This document shows positions 36,029-50,200 of a stretch of DNA of 64,000 nt, piece after piece. How positions within the stretch are numbered: the first letter of the stretch is position 1; each line of letters opens with the position of its first letter. Where the stretch lies: assembly GCA_030248215.1 (NCBI GenBank), contig JASANG010003995.1, forward strand, positions 1 to 64,000, in the 5' to 3' direction. Origin of the DNA: Enoplolaimus lenunculus (lineage: Eukaryota; Nematoda; Enoplea; Enoplida; Thoracostomopsidae). The position numbers and the translations under genes were made by a program. The notes under the pieces are model-generated. The model made no database searches and was not told where the DNA came from. It saw only the letters and a list, made by a program, of their open reading frames with translations.

Positions 36029-36366
36029 CAGGGTAAGTACAGTCGGAGGTCTGCCTCCGGCTCCGGCAAAAAATCTGGCTCCGGCTCCGGTAAAATTTTT
36101 GCCGGAGGTTCCGGCAATTTCGGTAGTAAAATTTTGCATAATTTTGCAAAATATATCTGTTTAGCGCTTTTCGTTTTACTTTTGTCATAATTTCAGGAAA
36201 GAATTTTCGAAATTTCGCAGAAAATTAGCGTAAAACCAAACAACTTAACAACATATTGCAGGTATTGGCTAAAATTTACTGATTAACCATCTTCGGCTCA
36301 CCTCCGGCTCCGGCAAGTTTTGTTGATTGCCGGCTCCGGTATTTTTTCACCTCCGGTTGCATCCTG
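36029..36366. mobile_element. hAT MITE, family E (GGCTCC hexamer)
   Basis: Starts CAGGGTAAGTACAGTCGG and ends CCGGTTGCATCCTG; flanks GTGGTCAT and GTGGTGCT match at six of eight. CTCCGG hexamers at both ends. Confidence 0.8.
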
Positions 36367-36549
36367 GTGGTGCTCTGGACTTGTCAAAAACGGGACAGAC
36401 CGATCCGAAGGTGGGAGTGGTCTGGGTCTAGACCAGTCCTGTGAAACACAATACGGATTTCAGCGTTCCTATGGCTCGAACACACCTTTAACACACGGTT
36501 TTGCTAGTTTTACTGGAAAGGAATGTAAATTTAGAACAAATAATGTGAA

Positions 36550-36990
36550 CTAAAGGCCCGTTAACAGCCCCGTTTTACGTTTTATGCGTTTTTACGACTT
36601 TTACCGAGAAAATCATTCGGATTGAAATAATTTAAAAAGTCCTAATTTTGTCTTGTCAATTAAGCTATAATATGCAAATTAGCTGTTAGCTAACTATTCA
36701 AATATCGGTTTTGGAGGTTTGTAATATCCAAATTCCTCGCACCTAAGAACCCTTTAATGCTGAAATTAGATTGCTTCTAACTTGAAATAATGTAGAAAGT
36801 CCTAATTTAGGCTTAATTATGCAAATTAGCCTGTAGCTAATAAACGGCTTAAAATTTTAAAAACCCATTGCGAGGTTAACACTCCAGGATAATTGGCTTT
36901 CAAACAAAAAAGTATCAAAATCAGTTCAGTCGATCCTGAGATTCTTTTCGGACGGACAGACGGACGGATATCCACGTTTCCACGCCCCGA
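36550..36990. repeat. interspersed repeat with GCGAGGTTAACAC block, copy 2
   Basis: Holds the TTGCGAGGTTAACACTCC and TAATTGGCTTTC blocks and ends near CGGACGGACAGACGGACGG. Part of it appears internally repeated (two CCTAATTT..CTTGTCAATTA-like units). Confidence 0.6.
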
Positions 36991-37419
36991 GAACACAAAA
37001 CATAAAAGGTTCGCGAAACTGCGAGCTTCGCTCAATAACATATATACAGCAGTGATTTCAGCGAAATATATCAGCAAAAACATTGTGAGTATAAAATTAG
37101 AGCTTGAATCAGGCAACAGAAATTTCTTCTGGTTCCAATTCAGCTCTATCATTTTGCCTACGTTGACCACAAACACCCAAAAAGTCTGGTATAATCGTTT
37201 AAACGGGTATTACAAAATCTAGTAAATCATAGTTCCTGACTCTTAAACGAAACTCATTCGGGATGGGAGACGCGAGCACAACCAAGGTTTTTCCGCATCG
37301 TTTTGTAGCTGTCAATATGCGTTATTTGTTAGATTAATGCATTTTTTATAAAAAGTATATATCCTGCTGAAAGTGTCGGTTGTAGCAATATATCATTCAT
37401 AGCAATTTGCGACCAAACC

Positions 37420-37751
37420 GGGGTGCACCCGGAGGCAATCTTTCACATTTTGTTCCGGTTCCAGGAAATATTTACCAAAATTAAAAATTCCGGTAATATC
37501 AAATGTTGGTCGTTTTTAAATTTGCTAATCTTTAAGAAGGCTTTTTGCTTTTTAAAGCCATCTGTTCAATAGTGACAATAAAAATTAAATAGATTTTTAA
37601 TTAGCATAGATTTCGCTTCAGTGAAGTCTGAAATACATCAATACTTATCGGTGACTAAGGTTGGTGTCATTCATTTTTCACTTTCCGGTTCCGGGTGCTG
37701 TAATTTTTTCAAACTCTGGTTCTGGTAAATTGTAATTCCGGTTGCACCCTG
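37420..37751. mobile_element. hAT MITE, family A, diverged
   Basis: Left GGGGTGCACCCGGAGGC, right ATTCCGGTTGCACCCTG, with CCGGTTCC-type subterminal hexamers. Intergenic between POMT2 and NCKAP1. Confidence 0.7.
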
Positions 37752-37857
37752 GCTCGAAAATATAATGTTCAGGGTTATTAACAAGAATATGATCCACCAA
37801 ATCATTTTTAATTAAATACACATTCATAACTATCATGGGTATGCTTAAAACACTTTA

Positions 37858-37955
37858 CTGTAGTGACCCAAATAAGAAGGGGTCCCCATTCTGTGTACCA
37901 ATCAATAGGGCTTTATATTCCGAATAAGAGTCCGTAAGCGGATAGAGTTCCTCAG
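37858..37955. mobile_element. TA-MITE, 5' fragment
   Basis: Starts CTGTAGTGACCCAAATAAG after TA and runs through the GAGTCCGTAAGCGGATAGAG block, then stops. A hAT-like GGGGGGAGGCGGGG stretch follows. Confidence 0.7.
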
Positions 37956-38089
37956 CTGCGAATTCAGGAATTTGTGACAGGGGGGAGGCGGGGTGGCAAA
38001 TGTTATGAAACGCAACTCGCATAAAATAGCATCAGAAGTATTACAAAAATCCAAAGTCAGTTCCGTGCCGTCCATTTCGAAATGTAAAC

Positions 38090-38095
38090 TTTATT
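38090..38095 (-). promoter_or_regulatory. candidate NCKAP1 polyadenylation signal
   Basis: The minus strand reads AATAAA here, about 170 bases past the NCKAP1 stop. No closer canonical hexamer outside the coding region was seen. Position is inferred only from the motif. Confidence 0.4.
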
Positions 38096-38265
38096 TGAAT
38101 CACCATAAAAACTAAACGGTAATGTTAGTTGTTCTAATAGAATCAAACGATTCTCTGAACAACGCATACACACCACACTAGTATATAATCACTTCCTGCA
38201 TTACAATCTGCACATTTCCGTTCAATAAAAATAGTCAATGTTTAGTTGTGTATGTGACACCAGCT

Positions 38266-41200
38266 TCAGGAATTTATTCCATGGTTATTGACGGTACCAC
38301 TATTACCACCACCCAAAATCTGCCACTGCTCTTGTTTATAAACACAGTGGTACGCTGATCGCAAAAGAACATAAGGGAAGCACGATTCCAATAGATCAAC
38401 AGTTAACCATGGAGATTCGGCGACGAGCTTCTCCAATAAAATGTAAGTTGACTCAGTGTTGGGACGTGAATTACGATCCAGGGGAAATTGTCCCAGCCGA
38501 AGCAAACTCCCGGACGCTAACGCCAAGAATTCCTGTAAAAAAATTAAAATAAAAATTCAAATGGCCTTGAACATTGTTGAACCATAACGCATACAACAAT
38601 GTAACGGGATATAGCAAATGCCACTACAAAAAGTTTTGCTATCAACAATTTTTCACTGAATCAGCAACCTTATTAAATTTTTTGCTATCCCCTGGGTGGG
38701 TTATGTTTTGGTTTCCCCTTCTTTTGCTTAAATGTGCAATTTCATATGTATATGTGTGTTCGCTTGTTACACAAAGGCAACCCATCCCTCGAAGACTTGT
38801 GCGTGTGCTGGTGCAAACACTGGATGTAAAATCTGAAGGAAACCGTGCTGTTACATACGCATACAGTGATGTAGTGTTGTGGAGGATTGTTTTTACATAT
38901 ACATCCATGTGAGCGATATATCCTACAGGCATATGCAAAGCACTCAATCACTCATACATCGGAAAGCTGCAAACTATCATGCTTTGTTTTAAACGATTAT
39001 AATTTTGCGAAATATGCATTGACGAGGTAAATTTGTTAGCAAGCAACACGTGTGTACAACGTTTTATTGTTGGCAAGAGAATCTCTTGCAAATTAACGTC
39101 GCTGTAACTGACTAATTCAGAATTATGACCAAAATTTCGACTTTACACTTGGTAAGAGTGATTACTTATTTCGAAGGTTAATTGTTTTTATTGGAATTTC
39201 AGTCGAGTGACCCTGTCGTATAAATTTTTCCGAAAGCGTGACGTAATTCTCAAAATGATTGTGCAATTAAAATTCCCATTCAAAACGAGTTCCGATTTCA
39301 GTTTCGACTGCACCATGAATCGGAATTTTGAAATTCTAATTATAATTGTACTTATTTTGATACGTTGCATAAAAATTTTGTATTATCTAATAAATTGCAT
39401 TCGCTCAGTTAACTTATCAATAATTGATTGTAGTTTAGCCTTACACAACCAAAAATTATCGCCAATTTGATCATGCCACCTTTTTGAAAATTGCTGCTAA
39501 CCAACGCCCCCTAAATCAAAATTATATATGAATTTATTCCTCAAGGAGCCCCTAAGTTTCAAATCATATTTAACAATTACGTATTTGTGTACTTTATCGA
39601 GTTCAAACTGATTTTTTGGGGTGTCAGTTAGCGCTGTTATGGTGATTACGTGGGTTACTGAATTGCCTAATATACGAAGAGTGAAGTTTAAGAGTGTTTT
39701 TCCCTTCAAGCAAACGTAAACATGCTTGATATTTCGTGTTGCGTGATGAGAGATATTATTGGGACACTGGAAATTTTAAACATTTACTTAAGCTATGGGA
39801 CTTCAGTATAATAAAGTTATTTAGATTTATGTACCGTTCTATATTATTGTAAAAAGTATACAGTCTATGCTTGCTTTGGTAAACACGAACTTAAGAAGTC
39901 GTTCTCCAGAGTGCTGACCGCATTGAATTTAAGTTCGCGGCGTTGTTACTTTTGGAGATACCACCGAGAGTTGTGTTACATGTGTATTACATCTAAGTTG
40001 AAGAGAGTAATTTTTAGTTTTGGACGTAAAACTTTAAGGTTGCTCGAGTGATACCTTCATTCGATCAGCCACATCTCCGCGACCACTGATTGCAAACAAA
40101 GCACCGCCAATTTCGTTTACAGCTCTCGCCATACAGTGAGCATTGTTTAAATGTGCTCCGAGTCCAGCACGATGAAACGATAGCGTCTGTGTTGATAGGC
40201 TGGGCAGTACAACCGCAATGAAAACCATAAGCAAGCAATTAATGTGGTAATCGTCTTCAGGATTTAACAAAAGTGCCGGATCAGGTGACGGAGTAGTTTG
40301 CTGTTCCGCTGCCTGCTTCTGAGCTCTAAAACAATTAATTTTCCTAAATATCAAACAAAAACATGGAGTTTAGGCGTCAACACTGCGAAATACACTTTTT
40401 GAAAAGCATCAACTACAAAAGCAAGTGTGGGTCAAGAAGGATGAAGGGTTCGGTTCAAGCCAACGGGAGCCACGCCAGGGTGCAACCGGAATTACAATTT
40501 ACCGGAGCCCGAAAATGAAAAATACATGCCACTGAAAAATTCATTTTTTCTTTTTGCAATATTATTGGTGAAATAACCCTTATCTGGATAGGCATTCACT
40601 TTATCTGCTGTATTTTAGATTTTCATAATCCACGGAAGCGCAATCTACCTTCGATGGTTTATTTTCGGCGACTGTCGAGGTTTATATACTATACGAATGA
40701 AATCTACTTATTTTTATCGTTATCGGCATTTCTTAATAAAATATGTTAATTTCCACCGACCAAAATTTACTGAGCGACGCAAATTAAAATTTTGCATACC
40801 AATAAGGCTACAATTATTGTGTCCGGCTTCTTGCTCACAAGCTTTCCTCATGGTAACTCCAGAATAGCTCAACAAAATAGTTGTAACTCTAAAGCGCGAT
40901 ATCTGTTCTGTAGCATAATGCGGTATCTCCCCTTATAATTTTCTGCCACTCAATTTTTTAATAATTGTCTAGCGAAAAAGTGCAATTGCATTGCGTGTCA
41001 GGATGTTAATATCAAAAACTGTCGCATTACGTTTCAGATCACGTCCTTCGTTAACTTAACAACCATAACGAAGCAAAATTCGAGTCAGCGCTAGCAAATA
41101 TACCCCCAGGTGTACCCAGCAGCTATTCAGATTATCGAATAATTTCTATTTAATCTTTTACTAATAATTAACACCAAATAATAATAATAATAATAATAAA

Positions 41201-44200
41201 AATTAAAGCATGAAACTAGCTGATAGTGACACCTTACGGGTAATCAAACAAAACCACTATGCATGCAAATTACGTCAGCGCACAAATTTTGGTGTGCTTT
41301 TGCAATTAATGTGGGGTAAAACGTTTGCATTGTTTGTGTTCGTGGCTTTTAAAATATAGCTACATCCAGCAGGTACTGCAATTAATCCACGGTGTCGTGT
41401 TACTTTCGGCGTTAAATGACTTTCTAAATAAAAATACATAATTAATTATCGTAATACAATGGATAGCTGTTTTGTTTTGGTGTGATGGTGAGCCAAAGGT
41501 TATTGGCCAGCGTTCATATCCAATGATTACACCTTTCCAGATAAGAAAATATTCGAATGCTCGGCATTCAAGAATTACCCTTTAACTTCATCCAATTTAC
41601 AGACCGCCACTCGGATTTTAAAACTTGTATCACCGTTCGCAGATTGTATTTTTATGCCGTTGAAACCAGATGTCGTAACGTGGTTGATGTCATCAATTGA
41701 CAGCTCCTGTTATTCGAGCCCTCACTGTTGCTGAAAGGTTGACTAATATTGTTGCTATTGTGTCAACGCGTGCTTCATCAACGTTATGATTCCAGGAATG
41801 TGTTTCGTTTACAGCAGAATCGGGTGATTTGGTGTCCTTTGCGGCAGAGTCGGTAGACTTCTGGCATCGACGTCGGTGCAGGCGGACTGTAATTCGCTTC
41901 TGCCAGCGCCTGCTAATATGTCAAAACTCGATAGCGTTGAGGTGGTTGGAGACATTGGATCGTGTGACGACTTCGTACCTAGGGTTTCGACGAAATTTCA
42001 GTCACCGACAAGGCAACTGCAAACTACTAGAAGACCGCCTGGTTGTTCTCCCTCAACTTCATCAGCAATTACATCGCAAAAAAGACTTTTTACATACAGT
42101 TCTGATAGTTCGGACTTTTCTGAAGAGTAGGCTCCATCGAACGAAAGTGTTTTATCAGCAAGCACTAGCAATGAAAGACAAATTGCAAATAAATCGGCGG
42201 CTTATATCAATGAAGCGCAAAACATACCGCAAGTTGAAATTAATAACGAACAAGATGATCATAATTAAACCGACGCTGGTGTGAACAATAAGCAGCGTTC
42301 AGGAAAACGGCAGAGACATCCTGAAAATTGGAAACGAGTGAGGGCCAGAGAAGAACGAATTCAATGAAAACGGCCAAAACCAGCGTATAGCAATAAGTGG
42401 TTTTTGAAAACTTCGGAATCTGAAATAACATAGGACGAAAGGATGCAAACTTGTAAAGAATTTTGGAGCCTTGACAACAGCAGACAGCGGGATTCTATAC
42501 TTGGTAGAGTGAGTGACTTGTTCCAATCCAAAACGTAACCGTCCGGGTCCAGCTACATTTCGCACACCAAACCTTGCTGGTTCTCACAGAACACGTCAGG
42601 TATTTCAGCTGAACTGATATTTCGAGCAACAGTGCAAAGGTGCATCGCGTTTGCCAACGATTTTTCTGGCAACCCTATTTTTATTACGGAAGGCATGCGT
42701 TTTGGCTAAATCGGTTTGATTTACGCGCCAGACAGTGTTTTAAAAGTTTTTATAGTGAAACAAATACGATTTATACTAAATTACTTTTCACAAATCAACA
42801 GTGATGCCGTCGTATTTAACACTCACTTACCAGAGGTTTCTTGATGTCCACTATAATTAGTTTTACGTTATTCAGGTGGTTTCAAATGCGTTAATACAAA
42901 AAAAACTGAATGTGTGCACGGATAACCACATCAGCGTGGTCGCCATCAGCCGGTTAATAAGTTACAAGAAGAAATTCGACGACTTCTAAACCACATCGAT
43001 TCGTTCCCAAGAATGAAGTCACATAATGCAGGGTATCAGCTCAACGGAAGTATCTTGAAACGCCAAACAGCATAGGAAAATGCATTTGCTTAAACCAAAG
43101 ACCAATATTTACAATGTCAGAAGTTCAATTAAAGTTCACGAACCCAGGGGGGGCCGCCAAATATCAGACAGAAGTGGTTGAACCACATTTAGCACGTAAA
43201 AATGCGGTTCGAGCAAATTAAAAAGCAGAAAAACTACGTATCTTTATCTGGCTCGAAAGCGCGGGGCGAAGAGGAGCAGCACAAATCGGCACCTGTTTGT
43301 ATAGTTATCTCGCTGATAGCCCTTAGCGAATTAGCTTAGTTTCATTTTTCAAACCGTGGCAAAAATTGTAACTCCATTACTGGAAAATTGCCAAATTAAA
43401 TTTTTCGTAAACGCCGAAACCAAAAGAAACAGAACGAGTGTTGTCAACTTTATAGTTGGTGTGAGTAACTTTCTTTTACTTCCTTGGGCTAAAAAGTATC
43501 CAGCAATAAAACCCCTATAACTCAAAAATTAATTCAATTTGTGTACAAACATAACGCATTGCTAGTAAAACATATCGCAGAATATCACGTAATAATACTA
43601 AACAAAACAAATGCCTAGTTTAGTATCACACGATATTATGGGACAGTTACATAGAATAAAAGGGAATAACAGACAGAATTTATGCCAGCGGAAAATAATG
43701 GAAACTAGTGGCAATTAATTTGCCCTGTACATAGTTGGCATAGTGTGTTGCATGAATAAACAGCGCAACTTTTGCCTGCATCTTGGTACTTGAGGAATTA
43801 ATTTGTCATTAATTCGATTGTTTATTTTGCGGAATATCACATTATTCTCATTACAACAGCCTGCTGAACATCAAGCCGTATTTTTATTTTGTTTTTAGAA
43901 ATTGTCACATGTTGTTCGCAAGCAGTTCCACAGTATATCATATGACAATATTATAGCCGTAATTTTGGAATATCATATGACGTTCCGTTAATGCTCCTCG
44001 CCGTCACTGTAATATATGATACTTGTACACCATACGTTCCACATAAAACGTGTGTCGTTTAGCAAATTTAAAAATTCGGTCGGGCATACAATAAAATTGC
44101 CGGTTTCACCCTTTGGCTCCAACAGTCAGTGCGGCGGGTACCGCTCCATTAGCGCCATTAAAGAATCCGGGCACCTTGGACCCTATGCAACTGATCCGCC

Positions 44201-47200
44201 ATGCGATAAGTTGTTGTGCCCCTCGCCGATACCTAACAAGGGACGCCCGTTTGCGCTCCGGTAGGAGCTCGGATACCTTAGCCGCAGCCCTACCATAAGT
44301 TCGATACTCCCATTGACATTCGCGCTAGAGATGTTCAGTTAACCTCGGACCCCCTCCTGCTGATAAATTCTGGATCATCCACTGTGGAAATGTAACGCTA
44401 AATCAAATCAAAAAATCCTGGAACATTGAAATAAACACTTGCCAGCACTATACTTCCAGACGCAGTTACATTACTATCTCTAAATGTGAAAACGCGAACG
44501 TACCTTAGCGCGTTAACTAGAGTTGCATCCACAGGACATTTCATACCAGCTGCTTCACACATTTCGAAAACAGCAAGGCTATCTAAGTGGTTTTCAGTAG
44601 GAAATGTGCGAATAAAGTCATTAACTAAAACCAAAACATTGCCATTATAGTTATATAATAACGAAGATACACCGATTTCAGGGTGGCAACAAAAGTTCGG
44701 ATTCAGATTCGGCAAAAACTGGCTGTCCGGATTCAGTTGTGAAAAAACCAAATCCAGCAATGTTTGGCAGCTTACATTTTTAAACAATAAAAATATGAAA
44801 TAACTTGTTATATAAATTAATATTTTTGTTTCAGGTCCCAAATCTCGGAATTGAGGTCAGGCATAAAATAATTGCTTGCGAAAAAGTAGATTTGTTGGAA
44901 TAATAAATGTTATTAGTTTTCTTATCGGAAAAATTTGCAAAACGATTCGGCAAAATAGTATTTGATTTGGATCCGGTCAATCCGTGGATTCGGAGCACAT
45001 TGACTATTGCCACGGAAGTTTGCAGTAGAATACGGTCCTGTGATGAGGCTGAACACATAATTCAGGAAGATGCAGAGAAGTATGTACACATGATCTACTG
45101 CAATTAAAATTATTCACACCCATATTTTATATAATCACTATTTAATTATGGGTTAATACAAAGCGCTGTATAATGGCCGCAACAATCCTTCTACAAGTGC
45201 ACAATCCGTAGTATCAAATTCACGAAATCCAATACCGATAAAGGTACCTTGCAAATTTGCAGATAATATAATAATAGTACGCTATTTGTTAAAACTTTCT
45301 ATTAACGATATGCCAATGGCGTAGCCTTAAGGTACTTTCAGGAGTTTAAACCCCTTTAAGAATTTTATACAAAGCAAGGTTTCTGTGAGGAACAGAAGAA
45401 CTCACTTATTCGAAACTATAATAGAACATACCCCACGGCCTTTTCAAAATTATGGCTACGCCAATGCGATATGCATAGAAAACATACGCGAACTAATCAA
45501 AAACGGCACACGTTGACCAAGAACATCGCTTAAAGCTTGCAACAGCAAATCGCGAAAGTTTAGTATTTCACCAACGATCGCAAGTCGCTGTAGAAAACTT
45601 TCTGTCGGGTCACCAACAGAATTTGAACTCGACTTTGAACCTGAACCAGAGCCACTTGTCCCACTGATCAATTCCACTGAAAGTTCCTTCATTTTATCAG
45701 GTTTGTCAAAGCTGAAATACGAAAGCGATTGCGTCAAAGAAAGAACGATACTAACTATTCATTGATCGGTTTTTGAGGTTCATAAACTTATTCAGAGTCC
45801 TTGCACCCAAAGACCCTTTAGTACTCAAATCAAATAGCTTGTAACCCTAATGATCAGTGAAATTATTTAAAAAGCCTAATCGGGCTCAAACAATTTAGCT
45901 AATATACAAAATATTTATTAACTAGCTATTTACATCGGTTTTGGGGGTATATAAACAAGTTATCCAGATTCATCCAGCCCAAAAACCCTTCAGCGCTTAA
46001 ATTAGTTTGCTTGTAACGCTAATAAGTATTGAAAGAATGTAAATTAGCTTGTAACTTAAACTTTTAAAACCGTAATGCGAGGTTAACAATCCAAAGTAAT
46101 TTTCGCTTCGCTCAACCAATTAAGTGCTTATCTTGTTGCACTTGCTAAATTTATAAACCGCAGCCCAACCCACAACTAACCTTGATCGCATTTGGCGCAG
46201 AAGATCTTTATACTTGTACACAATTTTCTTTAATTCATTAATCTGTGACGCGACATGCCAAGTGAGCCGTTCACACAGAAACTTTATGCCATACGGTCCG
46301 AGAAGTTCACATAATGCTTTAAGTTCGGTGAAGTCTGTATACTCTTGTGGATTAAAATGAAGCGTTGCCGGGCTGTCCATTGCTGGTTGCAGTATGAACG
46401 ACATTTGATGCGGAGAAAATATTATTTGCCCCGAGCTAACGCGACGCAGAAGAACTTCTAGGTACCACTAAAACATTGAAAAAGAATTCCGAACTAGTGG
46501 TAATTGTGCAAAACGATGGCGACATTTTATGAGTGTCACAAGTTCTGGTAATCACGTGTTATGCTGCAATTACCGTTCAATACATTGGTCTGAGGTTTAT
46601 TGGTCATTGTATTGTTCAATTATAAAATTGCTGTTTCGCAAAATACAATAATTTTTGCACATCTCAAGAAATTTTCGTACCACACCCATAATTTGAAAAA
46701 ATACAATAATTTTTATCCGTGTTTCCAACTAGCAGCCAACATGCTAGTTGATTTTACAACCAAATGTTTCTTAATTTTACAAAGCAAAATTTCACATATT
46801 CTTTAATTAATTTCCCAACATAATAAGCATGAGACAGACTAATACACTGAGCCCAAGACGGACCTTGGTATAACATGTCGTTATGGTTTCTTCACCATGA
46901 CAATCTTGGGGTTGCGTTTGCTGAAGCAGCACAGCATTAAATATACGTGTGATATCAACGTGGACATAATTTTCCAGCGTTTGTAAAACACTCATGAAAG
47001 CTTTAACCGACGATAGCAATTCGGAAGGCTTTGCAATTTCTTGACGGTCAGCATTATACATCACCATGCCTTTAACCTGAAATTCGACAAAAAGACTACA
47101 AAATTACAATTAAAATGAAGACGGTTATTTCACAATATATGTAAAAACATACAATTTTTTCCTTTTTGGCTAAATCATTAACTACGCAGTAATTTTCGTA

Positions 47201-50200
47201 ACTCTATATAAAAATCAATTATAACATTGCTTACCGTTTTATTGAATCGTGATTCTAAATGCTGAGTCAGATATTCTCGCGGAGCAAATGTATGCTCCCA
47301 AACAACAATGCTTGGCGTATAATCAACTGCAGCGCACAGTTCAGTCATTGCCATGTGCAGTTTGTCTAGAAGAGTAATTGAATCTTCACGTGTTCGTCGA
47401 TAACTTTCTTCGCCCGGTAACGCAATCGCCGGTGGTGGAGGAGCAACACCCATCTTAGCGCTTCGTTTTTCGGATTTTCGAGTTTGCTCAAGCGTTTCCG
47501 CGAGAAGACGCGCACAATTTTTCGGCAGTAACTAAACAACTTGGAGTAAAGATCAACGTTGCAATTTTAATTACATTGTACTTCAGAAGCTACCATGCGA
47601 AGGTCAGTGCGCGACACTTAGAGAACTAGCAACACTAAATCAAGATGTACTGGAAAAATAGCAAAACGTTTTAACTACGCACTAATGATGCAAACAAAGC
47701 AGTTCCCTCAAAGTCTTAGGTTAAACACTTCTATCTCATGTTGCGCTCACTTTATCAGACATCAAGCAGTGTTGTTCAGCAATATTTGTCAAAACATTTT
47801 TTGTTTCTTTTGCCAATTCATCAAGAAACAAGTTCGTCAGTGTCAAAGACCGGTCTCCAATATGTTGGCGCTCCTGTAAAACTACATAATGGGGTTAAAA
47901 AAGATCTACACATATCATACAGTAGACAAAACCATTAAAGGCAAGAATTTTGAAATAGTATACAAACTTCGTACTGCAGTTTTGATATCTGACATAAATC
48001 GACCGAATACTGCGAGTCTTTCAAGTCTTAACAGACTGATCAAAATTTCGATGCGCTAGCACTACATGATTAAAATGTGATTCCGGTATTAAATTTGATA
48101 TTTGGTTTCGATATGTAGTATCTCGACATTCAGTCGCATCCAGCTACCAAGGCACCAAACTAAAACACAATTTATTACGTAACGTTCTATGTCTCTAAAC
48201 TTAAACAAGCTTACCTCTGGACATAACTCATGCAGGCAGTCTGTCAACTGCGCACAGATCAAAGGGAACGCTGGCAAGTAGCGCGCCTGCGACGGTAATT
48301 CCAGACATTGACTGAACCAGCGTTCAAATATCGTAGCATGAAAACAAGCCAATGATAAGGAAGACGTCTCAGTGCACATTTCGTCAATTCCATCCACCAT
48401 CCGTGTATGAAACACCAACGTATTTAGTTGATACGCGAGTTTGCGATTTTCTGACAAGAATAAACCACCGGAACGTCCACATGACATGTACGTCTACAAA
48501 ATAATAGTACAATAAATCCAATATAAATTTTTTTGGAAACAGGCTAATTCATCATAAGATGCTTACTCACACACAGTTATTATGGTTGATCGAATTGTTG
48601 CCAGAATCGGAACAAAGGTTACTTAACATGTACTCTTCAAAATAAATTTCAATTTAAGTGATCCACAAGAGTAATCACATTTACTAATTTGTTGCTCCTT
48701 GTCAGCTGAAATATACCTGTAACCGTAACCAGTCCATTCGTAAATTTCGGAAATCGTATATAGGAGTTTCTTCAACAGCATTTAAATCGGCAACATGTAA
48801 GTTTGATACCTAGCAAAACAGACAAACACATACATACATAAATTCAATGTTCGTTTCAGACTGTGTCAATGTCAACTAAAATGCTCTACATTGTGACGTT
48901 TGAAGTAATTCGCTCGATATTTACCTGTATCTATAAAATATAAGACCAATATACCAATATCGTTTACTTTAGAAACATACCATAACTGCTGCTTGGTGTG
49001 TTAATTTTCTATTACGTACAATGAGCACAATCAATTTTAAGTAAAATAATGTGCATAGTCATACTAATACATACTTGATTATACATGGCAGACAATATAA
49101 CAGATTCATCTTCCGGACATCCAGTAAGATTTTGGATCATTTCACTCAAAACGATTGCATCGTAACCCAACAGGTATTGCACATAGTACCGTTGAATAAC
49201 TTGAATATATTTTTCAACCAATCCTAAAAATAAATCGACATATCTGCATCAATTAGTAAGGTATATAAAACTCTGCCAGTGTGTTTGATTATTGTTCACA
49301 GCCTAGTTCAATGCAAGTGCGCTGTCAATCGTATGTATAATTGACAAAAAATTATTCGAAATTGTAAATTTTTAATTTTTAAAAGCTTGATTGCGTAACT
49401 AGCGGCCAATCTACATATAAATGCCGGTGTTAATATTATTTTGCAGATATTGCGAATTTTCTCAAACTTTAAAAACTCCAGCAGAAGCCCAGCTGTTGTT
49501 GTTGTAACGCCTTTGTGCTACGAGTCACCATTGATGTCGAGCAAAACCCCAGAGCGAAACAAGGCAGCTTTTAAATGTTTTTTCCACATTTAGTTAAATC
49601 TTTAAACATACCGAACATTTCAAACACCCTTAAACCAAGGTGGCGACAAAAATATGGATTCGGATTCGGCACAAACTGGCACTTCGGATCGCTTGAGAAA
49701 ATCCGAATACAACAATTTTCGTCAATATGTGTTTACATTTTTAAACAATAAAATTTTTAAAAATTTCAGTTTCTAAATTGTAAAAATTATATTATATATT
49801 TTGTGCGTAGTCTGGATTGGAATTGCACTAAAATCATACGACGGGCGTTGTATTGGTTTTCTGAATGCCACGTTAGATTTCGGCTTCGGACTCGGCAAAT
49901 TAGCAACGGATTAGGATTCGCTCAAATAATGAATTCGGCGAAATCTTACCTTAAACTCAAAACATGCAGGGTGCAACCGGAATTACAATTTACCGAAACC
50001 GGAATTTGAAAACATTACCGGAAACGGAACCGGAAAATGAAAAATACATGCAACCGAAAAATTCATTTTAATTTTCTTTTTTGTAATATTATTATCGGCG
50101 AAATCACCCTAGTTAGAGATATGTGCTCACTTTATTTGCTGTATTTTAGATTTTCATAGTCCACGGAAACGAAATCTACCTTCGATGAGTTATTTTCGGC

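Noticed and set aside
44907-45107. Plus-strand frame [20 protein letters not shown]
   Set aside because: Overlaps a family G MITE-like sequence in an NCKAP1 intron; no homology recognised.
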